Program-made: the position numbers and the translations under genes | Shown: in pieces, positions 1-10,501 of the stretch | Position numbering within the stretch: the stretch's first letter is position 1 | Layout of the letters: the number at the start of each line of letters is the position of its first letter | The notes under the pieces: generated by a model | Database searches by the model: none | Told to the model about the DNA's origin: nothing | What the model saw: only the letters and a program-made list of their open reading frames with translations | DNA from: Lineus longissimus | Taxonomy: Eukaryota > Nemertea > Pilidiophora > Heteronemertea > Lineidae | Length of the DNA stretch: 64,000 nt | Direction of reading: 5' to 3' | Assembly: GCF_910592395.1 (NCBI RefSeq) | Contig: NC_088323.1 | Coordinates: forward strand, 10,277,501-10,341,500

Positions 1-159
1 GTCATCGTCATCGTCATCGTCATGGACATCGTCATCAGCATCATCATTATCATCGTCATCATCATCATCGTCATCATCATCATCATCGTCATCATGATCA
101 TCATGATCATCATCATTATGATCATCGTCGATCATCGTCATCGATCATCATCATCATCG

Positions 160-191
<32 letters not shown>

Positions 192-457
192 GTCATCATG
201 ATCATGATTATCATCATCATCATCGTCATCGTTATCGTCATCGTCATGGTCATCGTCATCATCATCATCATCATCATCGTCATGGTCTTCATGATCATGA
301 TCATGATCATCATCTTGATCATGATCATGATCATCGTCATCGTCATCGTCATAGCATCGTCATCGTCGTCGTCATCGTCGCATTATCGTCATTGTCATGA
401 TCATGATCATGATCGTCATTGTCATCGTCATCGTCATCATCATCATCATCATCATCG

Positions 458-495
<38 letters not shown>

Positions 496-899
496 GTCAT
501 CGTCATCATGATCATGATTATCATCATCATCATCGTCATCCTCATCGTCATCGTCATCGTCATCGTCATCATCATCATCATCATCATCGTCATCATCATT
601 ATCATCATCACGATCACCATGATCATCGTCATCGTCATCGTCATCATCATCATCATCATCATCATCATCGTCATCATCATCGTCACGATCATCATCATCA
701 TTATCATCATCATCATCATCATAATCATCATCATCATCATCATCGTCATTGTCATGATCGTGATCATGATCATCGTCATCGTCATCGTCATCGCCATCGC
801 CATCGTCATCGTCATCGTCATCGTCATCATCATCGTCATCATCATCATCATCATCATCGTCATCATGATAATGATTATCATCATCATCATCTTCATCGA

Positions 900-933
<34 letters not shown>

Positions 934-1112
934 ATCATCATTATCATCATCATCATCATCATCATCGTCATCATGATAATGATTATCATCATCATCTTCT
1001 TCATCGACATCGTCATCGTCATCGTCATCATCATCGTCATTATGATCTTCATCATCATCGTCATCGTCATTGTCATCGTAATCGCATAGTCATCGTCATC
1101 GTCATCTTCATC
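1..1112. repeat. TCATCG/TCATCA triplet-hexamer microsatellite
   Basis: About 1.1 kb of near-uninterrupted TCATCA, TCATCG and TCATGATCA units, running off the left edge of the window. Long open frames exist on both strands (His/Arg-rich or Ile/Val-rich on plus, Met/Thr-rich on minus), but they follow directly from the trinucleotide periodicity. They have no ordinary composition and should not be called genes. The array ends at about 1,112, where ordinary sequence begins. Confidence 0.97.
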
Positions 1113-1199
1113 ATCATATAAGCAAAATGAACGTGATCGATCGCCACGAGCACCTTCGCCGAACAACTATCATCGACAGTAGTAAAAAATTTCTATTCG

Positions 1200-3310
1200 A
1201 ATGCTAAGTTATCGTCGCAGACTCTCAAATTGTGGTCTTAGTTTTACCAAATGGTCATCGCTAACCAAAATGATGGTGATCGGTTGTGACGAGCGCCATC
1301 GCCATCCCCAGTAGTCTAATATCACTAGTCGAGTAACAACTTATCGTCGCAGAATCTCGAAATTGCAGTCTCAGTTTTTCCAAATGTTAATCGATACTCG
1401 AAATTGCGGTCTCAGTTTATCCAAATGTTAATCGCTACTCAAAATTGCGGTCTCAGTTTGTCAAATCGGTCATCTCGACTCTGTATAATCAAAAATAAGC
1501 GTTATTGGTCGTGACGAGCGCCATCGCCGACCATCATCGCCAGTAGCCTTATATCGCTATTCGAATGACAACTTATCGCCGCAGGATCTTGAAATTGCAG
1601 TCTCACTTTTTCCAATTGGTCATCACTACCCTGTATAACCAACATGACAGCGATAAGTTCCGACGTGCGCCATCGCCATCGCCATCGCCAGTAGTCTTAT
1701 ATGAATGAATGAATGAATGAAATTAACTTTTATATAGCGCCTTTCCCACTGCATACAATGTTCAAAAGCGCTCATCACACTCCAAAATGCGTTATATCGT
1801 TAGTCGAGTGACAACTTATCATCGCAGAATATCGAAATTGCGGTCTCAGTTTGTCCGATCGGTCATCTCGACTCCGTATAACCAAAATGTGTGAGATCAG
1901 TTGTGACAAGGGCCATCGCCGACAAACAATCATTGCCAGTATTCTAATATTGCTAGTCGAATGATAACTGATCATCGAAGAATCTCGAAATTGCGGTCTC
2001 AGTTTGTCCGATCGGTCATCTCGACTCCGTATAACCAAAATGTGTGAGATCAGGGCCATCGCCGACAGACAATCATCGGCAGTAGTCTGATATACCTAGT
2101 CGAATGACAACTTCTCGTCGCAGAATCTTGAAATTGTGGTGTCAGTTTGTCCAATCAGGCATCAAAACTCTGTATAACCAAAATAAGCGTGATTGGTCGC
2201 GACGAGCACCATCGCCGACCGACTTTCATCGCCAGTAGTGTAATATCGATAGTCGAATGACACCTTATCACCGCATAATCTCGAAATTGCGGTCTCAGTT
2301 TGTCCAATCGGGCATCCCGACTCTGTATAACCAAAATGAGAGTGATCGGACGCGACGAGCGACATCGCCGACCGAACATCATCGCAAATAGTATTATATC
2401 GTTAGTTGAATGACAACTTCTCATCGCACACTCTCAAAACTGCGGTCTCAGTTAGTCCAATCGGTCATCTCGACTCTGTATAACCAAAATGAGTGTGATC
2501 AGTCGCGACGAGCGCCATCGCCGACCGACTTTCATCGCCAGTAGTGTAATATCGCTAGTTGAATGACAACTCATCATCGCAGAATCTCGAAATTGCGGTC
2601 TCAGTTTGTCAAATCGGGCATCTCGACTCTGTATAAACATAAAAGGGGCGTGATCGGTCGCGACGAGCGCCATCGCCGACCGACTTTCATCGCCAGTCGT
2701 GTAATATCTCTATCGTATGACAACTTATCATCGCAGAATCTCAAAATTGCGGTCTCAGTTTGTCCAATCGGGCATCTCGACTCTGTATAACCAAAATGAG
2801 TGTGATCGGTCGCGACGAGCGCCATCGCCGACCGACTTATATCGTCAGTAGTGTAATATGGCTATTGAATGACAACTTATCATCGCAGGTTCTCGAAATT
2901 GTGGTCTCAGTTTGTCAAATTGGTCATCTCGACCCTGTATAACCAAAATGAGCGCGATCGGTGCGACGAGCGCCATCGCCGACCGACCATCATCGCGAGT
3001 AGTCTAATATTGTTAGTCGAATGACAACTTATCATCGCAGAATCTTGAAATTGCGGTCTCAGTTTGTCCAATCGGTCATCTCGACTCTGTATAAGCAAAA
3101 TGAGCGTGATCAGACGTGACAAGGGCCATCGCCGACCGACTGTCATCGCCAGTATTCTAATATTGCTAGTCGAATGATAACTTCTTGTCGCAGAATCTTG
3201 AAATTTCAGTCTCAGTTTGTCCGAATGGTCATCTTAACTCTGTATTTAACCAAAATGATGGCGATCGGTCGCGACAAACGCCATCGCCGACCGCTTATCA
3301 CCCCCAGTAG
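1200..3310. repeat. Tandem satellite, ~153-bp unit, about 13 copies
   Basis: A unit containing GACGAGCGCCATCGCCGACC and CTCGAAATTGCGGTCTCAGT recurs with spacings such as 2,511, 2,666 and 2,818, which gives a period of 152-155 bp. Copies differ by substitutions and small indels. The short open frames here repeat the same peptide and are by-products of the unit. The array is interrupted near 1,703-1,790 by an unrelated interspersed segment. Confidence 0.93.
1703..1790. repeat. Interspersed GAAT-repeat / TATAGCGC element fragment
   Basis: A (GAAT)n run followed by TATATAGCGCCTTTCCCA and TTCAAAAGCGCTCA interrupts the 153-bp satellite. The same motif order (simple repeat, then TATAGCGCTTTTCCATGG, then CTCAAGGC) recurs at 52,816-53,150. 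The two are therefore members of one dispersed family. The layout resembles the 3' ends of short retroposons, but no coding capacity is visible. Confidence 0.6.
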
Positions 3311-3324
3311 GCTATGATAAGCAG

Positions 3325-4158
3325 AGGCGACAGGATAGTTCACAGAATAGTTTGCAATCTTTTTTGTCTCAATTAGCCCACCAACCGTCTATATCTTCAT
3401 ATGATCCTGGTGATGCTCTTAGATTCTTGGTCTGGAAGGACTCTTTCGGAAAAACTAAAGAACATGACATTACCTGCCCATACTTAGGTGACAAATTGAA
3501 ACTAGATTGTTCATGTTCAATGCGTTTAGCTGCGGCTACAGGAAGTAGCCTGGTTCAAAAATTGGTCGATGTTTTTGAGCATGCGGGAAGACGGCGCATG
3601 TGGGATATTAGACGGAATTGTGGAAACCCAGCTTGTGCCACCTCTATAAAGAACTATGGTAAGCAAATAGCTTTCGAGCAGGCTAAATCTCATGTACTTC
3701 AGAAACAAGCAAAGCCGGTTTTTTGTTGGGAAACCCAAAAGTATCTCTAAGTACATTGATAATCAACTCAGTATGCCTTATTTCTTACCTAGACAAACAT
3801 TTGTATTGAGGCCTTCTTTAAGATCCAGTTTTTTTGCTGGCGATAGGGCATCGGATCTTCCTCTATCCCTACTCAAGAGGTGAAGTGCTTGGAGGACAGT
3901 TCGGGCACGAGTTTTTGTCATACCCTCACAAAAACTATAAGAGGTGGTAATGGCAGTGCAAACTGGTTTGTAATAAAGCGCTGTGATGACCAGCATGTTT
4001 GCCCAATTTCTGGGTTGGATCGATATGTACAGTGGTGTTTACAGTGGGGTGTGGATATATCTTGTGGATATCTCTTCAGAATTGTTGATGAATGCAGATC
4101 AGAATGTCACTTATCAGACAATGTAAGTAGTACAGCAGGTACCCTGCGATTTAATTGA
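3325..4158 (+). pseudogene. Tyrosine recombinase-like gene fragment (invertebrate transposon/domesticated family), frameshifted and truncated
   Basis: The translation matches a family of YR proteins common in lancelets, hemichordates and cnidarians. It has a SAM-like N-terminal domain with a Cys-rich CPY..CSC stretch, a QAKSHV..KQAKP segment, the FFAGDRASDL motif holding the first catalytic Arg, then RGG...VCP..GLDRYV and SCGYLFR. The reading frame changes twice. Frame 1 runs to about 3,715, frame 2 covers ~3,700-3,875, and frame 1 resumes at the TQEVKCLED segment. The first shift lies at a T run (GGTTTTTTG), the second near 3,870. The C-terminal part that would hold the H-x-x-R and the catalytic Tyr is absent. 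A possible splice acceptor (CAG) precedes 3,325. I read it as a dead 5' portion of a YR gene. Confidence 0.8.
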
Positions 4159-5423
4159 CCTATTTAGCATGCTAATTAGTGACCTAATTGCATATTTAAT
4201 GAGGTCCTTTTGTTCTCATGACCTTGAGTTGAGGAAAAGATGGGGCAAAAACCTTGAGCTTGAGAGTTAGAATGATGTTTGTGGAGGTTATCCTTGATAG
4301 TTAAGGTAATTAGTGTGCTAATAAGTGACCTAATTAACAGTGTCCCAGACTTCCAGGGTCTTATTTTTCCAGGGGGGGAGGGAGGACACTTTCTACTTTT
4401 ACACCGGCACGTTCCGAAACATCGTCGACGCGTGCGATCCATAGAAATGTGTGGTATTGTCCATCACCCACGGCGGTTCAGTGTGTGTGTTTTAGTTTCT
4501 AGGCCATAGTAATTACCTATCGCATTCCAATGATCTAGACTGGCCTACTTGGAGTTCAGACAATCAACTGCTGACCTCGCATGACTGAGGCTCACATATT
4601 ATTCTATTTTTACTTGCTTCCTGGATGGGGTTACCGAGGTGGGACAGTGTGTGTCTTGAAATAGACATTCCAGGCTATAACTGGGTGTTTGAACCACTGA
4701 AATCGGTTTAGTAGTTACTGAGCTACAAGCAAGTGAACTTCTGCGAGTATTTTTCTGCATGTAAATTATGCGTGTTTTAATTAATCTTTTGATAACTGAT
4801 CTCTGGTTCTTATGAACACAATTTAGTTACCATAATCAAGAGAATCTTTTCATCTTTCAGAAACAGTAAAAACTTTGGTGTTAGGATTTACTTCCTTGAT
4901 CAACTTTTGCAATTGAAAGTTGCTCCATTTCAGTCTGTGGCCGCTTGCACATCAAATGTTAGTATTATTGGTCAATGTATACTGTGGGTAATATTGATGT
5001 TTAACAGTGTTACAATGGTGTATTAAATGACAGAAACATTCATTATGGATTTTATTATCAAATGAACAGGTTTTTGTAAATTTGACAGCAAAAACATAGT
5101 ACGTTAACCCACTACTTTTAATATCTGAAATTCAAAAATCTGATGATGAAATGTCTGGAAATCAAATTCATTATTGGTTATAACAAATGAAAATATGAAC
5201 TCCATCCAAGCCACACAATGCACAAACTTATATTGTAATCAATATCATAATCTTCTTTCTGTTAAAACCGAAATTCCCAGAAGAATTAAAACTGATATTG
5301 TATAAATTCACACAACGAACATAAGGTGCAATGGCTTTAAGCACAGAATAAAATAGAAAACTGACAGATCACACTTCAGATCAGGCAGTATTCAATCACC
5401 AAGCAGGTGTATAAGTGTTCAAA
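4159..5423. other. Non-coding interval with a small local duplication
   Basis: I see no gene in this 1.26-kb AT-rich stretch. It contains two related ~25-bp segments (about 4,166-4,190 and 4,311-4,335, both ending in GTGACCTAATT). A TTTATT near 5,049 could be a minus-strand polyadenylation signal for the RAG1-N-like gene that ends at 5,424. Confidence 0.5.
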
Positions 5424-6212
5424 CTAGTCATCCAAATTGTCTGTCTTCTTAAGCTTTCCTGTTCCCTTTTTCTGATTCGATCCGCACACCTCGGCTCCCT
5501 TCTTCTTCAGTTCTGGATGGTTGTGAGTATGGTGCTCTTTTGGGATAGAAGCAGGGCAACTGATTGTATTGAGCCTTGCGTTGCAAAACAAAACGCTTAA
5601 ACAAGATGAACAAAATACATGCTGGCATGGGGTTATGACTGACTGGGGGTGATATATGTTCGAACACACACAGCAAATAAAAGTAGAACTTAATTCTTCT
5701 GATAAACCGACAATTTCATATTCATCTAACAGGGGAATACGTTGTTCATGAGCTGGAAATAAATGCTGAAAAATCCCATCTGCTGCATCTTCTAGAACAA
5801 TGTCTAGTTTTTTCTTACTGGGTCGCCCTGCTTTCTTTTTTTCTCTCACATTACACCCACCCCTTTTATAAATAGCAACTTTGGCACAGACTTTACATGA
5901 CTCCTCAGTTAGAAGGAATGGAGTGAATAACTGCTCATTATCAGCAGCCAAAACTCTCTGCTCTGCAACTACAGATGAATCTGGTGAATATTTCTTCATG
6001 AAGATACAGCACAGCATGCACAATTTATCTGGGTGTTGCCCTGCAACGTCACACCGAATATCTAAACACAAGGTGGAAGAAATCTCTTCTACATAGTTAT
6101 TGCACAAAAGAGGTGACTTTCTTTTCTGAGCTTGACTTGGTGATTGTGCTGGTCTCAGACATATTCTGCACACCCTATTAATATTGTTCACATGAGTAAT
6201 TTGATCGTGCAT
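5424..6212 (-). CDS. RAG1 N-terminal-region-like zinc-binding/RING protein, without transposase core
   Basis: An open frame of 262 codons. Ligand pairs follow the order seen in the RAG1 N-terminal region: CRIC (C15, C18), then an LDIRCD..HP..LCMLC segment (H60, C65, C68), then CKVC (C106, C109), a basic AGRPSKKK stretch (~128-135) that resembles an AT-hook, and a RING-type finger (C180, C183, C196, H198, C201, C204, C219). The expected eighth ligand is missing: the usual CPxC reads CPAS, so residue 222 is Ser. The frame ends about 40 residues after the RING, and no DDE core follows downstream. In vertebrates this region acts as an E3 ligase and regulator of V(D)J recombination. Free-standing or transposon-linked homologues (N-RAG-TP, sea urchin and lancelet sequences) are known in invertebrates. 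The frame stays open upstream of the ATG, so the true start or a 5' exon is uncertain. It may be a host gene or a transposon remnant. Confidence 0.8.
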   Translation of the reverse strand: MHDQITHVNNINRVCRICLRPAQSPSQAQKRKSPLLCNNYVEEISSTLCLDIRCDVAGQHPDKLCMLCCIFMKKYSPDSSVVAEQRVLAADNEQLFTPFLLTEESCKVCAKVAIYKRGGCNVREKKKAGRPSKKKLDIVLEDAADGIFQHLFPAHEQRIPLLDEYEIVGLSEELSSTFICCVCSNIYHPQSVITPCQHVFCSSCLSVLFCNARLNTISCPASIPKEHHTHNHPELKKKGAEVCGSNQKKGTGKLKKTDNLDD

Positions 6213-7036
6213 GGTGAAAAAGGGGTTAAAATGACATATTACAATGCAATGATATCAAAATAATGCCTGCTACAAACAATGAAACAACAAAAAGAAAACA
6301 TATCAACATGAAATCAAGCTTAAAGAAAAGGAAAAGACACAAAATTTACAAGAGTAGTGAAAAATCAACTCACAGGTACCTTGACAATGGGTGTTCAAAA
6401 TAACCTTGAATTCATGAAATATCCAAAACCTAACAGACTAATGCTGATATATTCCGAAATTTGAGGATATCCTTTATTGAATAAAAGAAACAAAATTGGC
6501 CTCAGAACCAGAAAACCCCCCACAATTCTATGCTAGATTATCCACTTTCATGAGGAAACCACACATAATCCAATGCTACAGTCATGCCACGTGTAAACCA
6601 CTTTTAAGAATGAGAAGCAAGAAAAGAATTTGACCTTAATGATCAGATATGTGATACGGGAAGCAGTAAACAAGAAAACACAAAGTTCACGTAGAGACAG
6701 ACATTTATTAGTCATTAGAAGTGGCAGACCTCACACTATTCTATTCATGGCCGCCATTTTGAAACAAAGGTATTGCCAAGGAGATGACAGTGACCCCGTT
6801 TCCGCTGATGATTATCACTGCTGTGGCCTAGAAAACTAAAACACACAATTTGTGGTGATTTGAACCGCCGTGCACCAGGGCATAGACAAGCGTCCATAGA
6901 AATTGTCTCTACTCATGTTGATGTCCGGCTGTCAAGATGTCAAGATGTCCCCTGATGAAGTCGGGGGTCGTTTACCAAACTTCCCAAACTGTACGATGAG
7001 CGTATCGTTAGGAAATGAGATTTATTTGCACGTTTG
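6213..7036. other. Non-coding interval between the RAG1-N-like gene and a Gypsy element
   Basis: I find no convincing coding sequence or repeat ends. The last bases before 7,037 are the target flank of the Gypsy element. Confidence 0.4.
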
Positions 7037-7073
7037 TGTAACACGGGAGAACTGCATGACGGTCCTCTCGTCG

Positions 7074-8785
7074 AACTGTATACACAGGGGAATCCTCACT
7101 GCCATTCTGGCTTACTATCAGGTAAACCTCCTCACCCCATGTGTCCGCTAGCTTCCTTTTCCCACGGATGGTGACATTCTTCACCAACACTCTGTCGCCT
7201 ACATGCAGACTATTCTCTTTATCCAAGCACCCGAGCATGTCGATCAGGGTCCGATTGAACTGTTCGCACTGGCCATTCCCTTGAGGGTGGTAGGGGGTGG
7301 TAGTGAGCTTTTCACTCCAGTGATCTCTTTAAGCTGGGAGATGACCTTTCCTGTAAATTTCAATTTTCAAGTCCATAGTGGAGAACCAGCGGCAACCTGA
7401 CAATTTAGTGAATGCGTCCTCGATGCATGGCAAGGCGTAGGTATCGCGGACCGTTCGCCGGTTCAACTTACGGTAGTCAACGGTCAGACGTATGTCTCCA
7501 TTTCGCTTGCGCACAAGGACGATGGGGCTGGCAAAAGATCTTTTGGACTCGCGGATGATGCCTTGATCCAAAAGTTGTTGTATGTGGCGTCTAGCATCTT
7601 CAAGGTCCCTCGGCCAAATAGGCCTCGGCCTCTCTTTGAATGGGGTATTGTCGGTCAGTTCAATCTTGTGCTCCACCACGTCTGTGCAACCGATGTCCAT
7701 ATCATGGCGGGAAAAAACATCTGCATGCTCACGCAAGAGTGCCTTCGCCCTGACATCCCATTCGGCGGGGAGGCTTGCATCGAACTTGAAATTGTCGACC
7801 ACACTTGGTCCGTCATCACCATCCTTAACAGTCTGTGGTGCTGAAATGATGTCATCGTCTGTCTTGATGCTAGTGTTTCCCACATTCCTCGTCCAATTTG
7901 TGAGGAACAGATCAGCTAGCGTGGACCGGGGCGCGAGGTTTATTTCTTTCTGAGAGAGGTTTGCAACTTGGATGTTGAGTCGGGCCTTGGTGGTGGTCGG
8001 CATCGTCACCAACATATTCTGAACCATGAGGCCAACTGGAAATGAGGTCCTTGTTGTGGTTGCCTGGACTGCCGCGGGATACTCAACCTTCGCCCCAAGA
8101 GTACGGGCCAGGCAGGGAACAGTGATGGTCTCCACAGGTTTGATTACAACAGCACGATGGCTCAACACTTTGGCTGACCCCAGTTTACCGGTCTTCTCAT
8201 CACAAAATTGCTGGACATTTAACATTGAGGCGTGAATCCGTCTCAGTTCAGGGGAGGCCCACAGCGGAACAGAATCGGTCCAGTTAAAACATTGGTCCCA
8301 AGTAGGATCAGGACCTTGGAGGAGACGGCTGTATCAGGGCACACGAGGAAAAAACTGTCGCGGCCGTGCCCATGGGGATCCGGGTCCCCAGGGAAGCTAA
8401 CCACTGCTGAGGTGTACCCAATATAGGGAAGTAAATGGCCACCAGCGCCCTCTACTGTAAGCACTCCGTCGAGTGGTTCAAGAGGTCTGGTCTTGGCCAG
8501 GTGGTCCCAGTAAAAAGACTCTGACACTGTGCTAACCTGCGACCCAGAGTCCAGCAAACACACAGTGTCGGTCCCACCAACGATAACACCGGCTTTGCAC
8601 CTGTCGCCAACTATTTTTGACAGGAGAATCTGCCGATCGACCTTGGTTGTCGATCTCTCAGCAGATCTCGTACAGGTCACTGTGGGGCCTCTCCCACGTG
8701 CTGCCTGTGTCTGGCCCTCGACACAGACACCTCCTAGTTTCCCTGGTCTTCCAGGGGGTGTCCTCCTCCCATGAGGGTCGCGCAC
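7074..8785 (-). pseudogene. Gypsy pol remnant: protease, partial reverse transcriptase, integrase C-terminus
   Basis: The open frame at 8,243-8,785 carries an aspartic protease core (LLDSGSQVSTVS) and a GTNVL segment typical of Gypsy proteases. The frame at 7,329-8,225 continues with the linker (HADVFS, VEHKIEL) and RT motifs SFASPIVLVRKRNG, RLTVDYRKLNR and FSTMDLK. The catalytic YxDD block, RNase H and most of integrase are missing: near 7,330 the sequence jumps to integrase residues followed by HVGDRVLVKN. A stop separates protease and RT frames near 8,230. This is a deletion derivative. Confidence 0.85.
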
Positions 8786-9782
8786 ACACGGTGGGGGTTA
8801 TGGGGCTTCCCACAATCACGGTAAAAGTGGCCCTCTTCTCCACAGTTGTAGCAGATCGCCCGCCGAGTGCGTGGCACTGGGGCCATCGACCTCTGTCGAC
8901 CAGAGTTCTCATGGCTAGGGCCTCGTCAACGGCCACGTCCTCGTCCTGGATCACCCTGGTCTCTGGGGGGGCTGCTGGTATTGAGATTTCTTCAAGCCCA
9001 CTACAGAGATGCTGAGAGCTTTCACCGTCTCCATCAGCTGGGCCATCTGCTTTCTGCCTGCGCGGCTGGTTGCGGCCCGACGTCCTGTACAGCCTGGGAC
9101 TTGACGACCACCTTCTTTCGGTCCTTGACATCCTTCCCCTCTGTTGCATGAAACCTAGCCCTTTTTTCACGAATTCTGACCTCCTCCTGCTTAAGGGCGA
9201 TAAAAAGAGAGGGAAAGTCATCATAGTCCACGTCCTCAGCATCTCCCCATAAGTCGAGGGTTGATAGGAGTGTGTCCTCCGGAACTGTTTCAAAAGCGTC
9301 CCAAACTCGCCAACAACATCCACGGTCCCTCTATCAACAGCTTTACGTAACACGTCTTGGAGGCGCTGCAGGTACGAACTTGGTTGTTCGTCTTCCCTCT
9401 GAAATGTGTCGTAAAAGCGAATTAGGATCTAATGGCCGTCATCGGATTTGCCATACGCGGCCCGAAAAACCTTCACGATACTATCGTGGGTAGCGGCCTT
9501 TCCCAGACTGCGGCCGAGGGTAGACGCCGGAGGAACAAGACTGCCCATGACCAGCCGGTGCTTGATTCTGTCATCGAGTTCTGCTTCTGGTTCGAGTTGG
9601 AGCTGATTGACTTCATATTCCCAGCCGTCAAAGTCCAGCTCAGAGCTAGGGGGATGTCTTTTTCCTGAACAAGATTTTAAGCGTCTGGTCCACACACGCT
9701 CGGACTGCGCAGATTTTCCCCCTGTGGCGGCAGCCGGGGGTCCCCCTGCTGGCTCCTTGGGCTCGTCGCCATCACTCGCCAT
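8786..9782 (-). pseudogene. Gypsy gag remnant with CCHC zinc knuckle
   Basis: The first open frame (9,429-9,782) starts with MASDGDEPKEP and contains a tryptophan-containing WEYEVNQL segment plus a LDDRIKHRLVMGSL helix, as in gag capsid regions. Later parts lie in other frames (for example 9,034-9,231), so at least two frameshifts occurred. A zinc knuckle CYNCGEEGHFYRDC (C-x2-C-x4-H-x4-C) is readable at 8,812-8,853. It binds retroelement RNA in intact relatives. Confidence 0.75.
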
Positions 9783-10223
9783 GGTGAGCCTGAAATTAAA
9801 AGAACAAAGATGTAGGCAAGGGGTTAAAAGGTGTTATAACGGTGGCTTGGGCACAAAGGCAAGGCCTATGTACACAAGTTTCAACTCAGTTACGTAGGGA
9901 AAACAGAACAATAAGGGGCATATTTAAAATTTACACTAGTTTACCTTAGGTCTAATTGTAGGCCTACTGGTACATCAGGTTATCGTACAACATAGTACCT
10001 ACAGCCACTACACGACATACGTCATCACATGCATCCTATTTCTAGCTCACCAGCTTCCAACAGAAATGCATAGCTCTGAGCCAATACAATGTACATACAC
10101 AATGTACAGGAGATGTACAGATCATTTACACAGGAATGCACTATGCTATACAGCCTGCATTTTCACTAAAATAAACTAGGCCTATGCACACATAGAAAAA
10201 AATAAGGCCTACAGACCCAACAG

Positions 10224-10241
10224 GCCCCACGTTGGGCGCCA
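10224..10241 (-). other. Primer-binding site, tRNA-Lys type
   Basis: On the minus strand the sequence reads TGGCGCCCAACGTGGGGC. This is complementary to the 3' end of tRNA-Lys(1,2), the primer used by several retroelements. It lies four bases inside the LTR end at 10,246, which fixes the orientation of the element. Confidence 0.85.
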
Positions 10242-10501
10242 AATATGTAACACGGGAGAACTGCATGACAGTCCTCTCGTCGGGGGTACGGGACACGTAA
10301 GTCGAGTCTGGGGAATAGGGCCTCGGAGAACTATTGGCATGCGACTAGAAAGCTACTCTACGTATAGGAACCGATCAACGGGATAAATTGGAACCATCAG
10401 ATCTATATTTTGCCACCATTTACATTGTGCGTACACATAACCGCAACATACATACAATACTACATTGGCCTCAGAGCCAAACAAAGGATCTCACAACCCA
10501 C

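Larger units (their letters stand above)
7037..10500 (-). mobile_element. Ty3/Gypsy-type LTR retrotransposon, internally deleted (far boundary approximate)
   Basis: Read on the minus strand: LTR end, primer site, gag with zinc knuckle, protease, RT N-terminal half, then directly the integrase C-terminal part and a truncated 3' LTR. The LTR end TGTAACACGGGAGAACTGCA occurs at 10,246 next to the primer site. It recurs at 7,037-7,073, with one further difference in the next bases, as a 37-bp remnant of the 3' LTR. The outer edge of the 5' LTR beyond about 10,500 is not resolved. Gag and pol are split by frameshifts. Everything from RT motif DLK to the NGQCEQF-type region of integrase is gone, so the copy cannot be autonomous. 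Confidence 0.85.

Noticed and set aside
1-1112. CRISPR array or origin-like repeat
   Set aside because: The repeats are a contiguous triplet microsatellite without spacers, in a eukaryotic context.
122-1166. Long His/Arg-, Ile/Val- and Met/Thr-rich open frames
   Set aside because: They are read from a trinucleotide microsatellite, occur in several frames on both strands and have no ordinary composition.
1775-3146. Series of 60-94-codon frames with repeated peptides
   Set aside because: They recur once per ~153-bp satellite unit, so they are a consequence of the tandem repeat.
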